From PALSA-607 sp036510735 (GTDB lineage Bacteria; Actinomycetota; Actinomycetes; Acidothermales; Acidothermaceae): a DNA stretch of 5,524 nucleotides. Shown in pieces: positions 5,030 to 5,524 of the stretch. How positions within the stretch are numbered: the first letter of the stretch is position 1; each line of letters begins with the position of its first letter. A model generated the notes under the pieces. The model saw only the letters and a program-made list of their open reading frames with translations. It was not told where the DNA came from and searched no databases. Both the position numbers and the translations under genes were made by a program. The DNA lies in NCBI GenBank assembly GCA_036510735.1, contig DATCDK010000028.1:1-5524 (forward strand). The letters are read 5' to 3'.

Positions 5030-5524
5030 CTATCGGCCAGCAGGCCCCCGCTCTGAGAGATCGCTCTGAGCGCTGTCGCGGGCCGCAGCGCGCCGGGACT
5101 CACGGATTGCGCGAACGTGCGACCGGCCCAGCGCTGGATCAAGGGTCACGAAGCGGTAGGTGCTGCCGGGGGCGTCCATCGCACCGCGGATGATGGGCAG
5201 CGGTTCCGCTCGACTCGCGGACAGGTGCACGAACGTGCTGGTGACCAGCAACAGCAGAGCCGCCGTCCGCTCGTCTTGAGGCATCGCGACCGTTGGCCGG
5301 TGGCCGAAGACCGAGTCGGAGCCGGTACGAAAGCCGGTCAACGGATCCTCGCCGGGCCAGACCGGCGTCCAGATTGCCTCGAAGATCCCTGGTACGGCGT
5401 CGGCGTCCGACCGCGTCTCGGTTTCGCAGTCGTAGATGGTGGAGAGCGCATCAGCGCGAATGCGTTTGCTTGCCTCGAGCGCGAAGAGTTCCGACTGCGC
5501 GAAGAGCCTGCTGAAGGCGACCAG
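5030..5524 (-). CDS. C-terminal part of an unrecognised protein, cut by right edge
   Basis: An open frame enters from base 5524 and runs 164 codons to TAG at 5032-5030. Third positions are mostly G/C, as in the two large genes, which supports coding. The sequence is soluble-looking: a helical acidic start (SRLFAQSELFALEASKRIR), then a Trp-containing stretch (FEAIWTPVWPGEDP) and a mixed strand/helix stretch (ERTAALLLLVTSTFVHL). The tail is Arg/Ala/Ser-rich and probably disordered. I do not recognise a family. The true start lies outside the window. It is on the same strand as the GGDEF-EAL gene and ends only 21-51 bases before that gene's possible starts, so the two are probably in one operon. 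The end of this gene is in the same reading frame as the GGDEF-EAL gene, separated by the single TAG. Confidence 0.65.
   Translation of the reverse strand: MVAFSRLFAQSELFALEASKRIRADALSTIYDCETETRSDADAVPGIFEAIWTPVWPGEDPLTGFRTGSDSVFGHRPTVAMPQDERTAALLLLVTSTFVHLSASRAEPLPIIRGAMDAPGSTYRFVTLDPALGRSHVRAIRESRRAAARDSAQSDLSERGPAGR

Noticed and set aside
5030..5032. TAG between the upstream gene and the GGDEF-EAL gene as a frameshift or nonsense break in one large gene
   Set aside because: A strong Shine-Dalgarno and a membrane-type N-terminus directly follow the stop, and the upstream tail is low-complexity, so two separate genes are the simpler reading.
5293..5514. Plus-strand frame of 73 codons near the right edge
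   Set aside because: The product is mostly Arg, Ser and Pro, and it is antisense to the better coding frame ending at 5030.

Overview
The window is GC-rich, and every gene I can support reads on the minus strand, so the biological order runs from the right edge (base 5524) to the left edge (base 1). High G/C in third codon positions, GTG/TTG starts, a weak Shine-Dalgarno signal at most starts and a membrane-anchored SGNH-like protein with an Ala/Ser/Pro linker suggest a high-GC actinobacterium. No species can be named from this piece.

Layout in transcription order: (1) 5524-5030, the C-terminal 164 codons of an unrecognised protein, cut by the window edge. (2) 4978-2996 (possibly starting at 5008), a membrane-bound GGDEF-EAL protein with a predicted extracytoplasmic helical sensor. 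Both enzymatic signatures and the product-inhibition site are intact. (3) 2972-2178, 23 bases downstream, a membrane-anchored SGNH/GDSL-fold protein in which the catalytic Ser and oxyanion-hole Asn positions are replaced and the Asp/His block is altered. (4) A 307-base stretch (2177-1871) without a convincing gene but with several inverted repeats. (5) 1870-389, a polyprenyl-phosphate sugar phosphotransferase of the WbaP/WcaJ/CpsE type, which starts exopolysaccharide repeat units on the lipid carrier. (6) 320-245, a strong terminator whose 3' arm is present twice. (7) 194 to the left edge, the N-terminus of a new single-pass membrane protein.

The likely theme is envelope or exopolysaccharide production next to c-di-GMP signalling. 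The c-di-GMP enzyme and the SGNH-like protein look like one transcription unit. Whether the sugar transferase is read from the same transcript or from its own promoter in the 307-base gap is not settled by the sequence.

The points most worth a second look are the apparently inactive SGNH protein, the terminator with two competing 3' arms, a possible ATT start for the GGDEF-EAL gene, and the structured gap ahead of the sugar transferase. I see no CRISPR array, tRNA, rRNA, insertion sequence or clear defence system.
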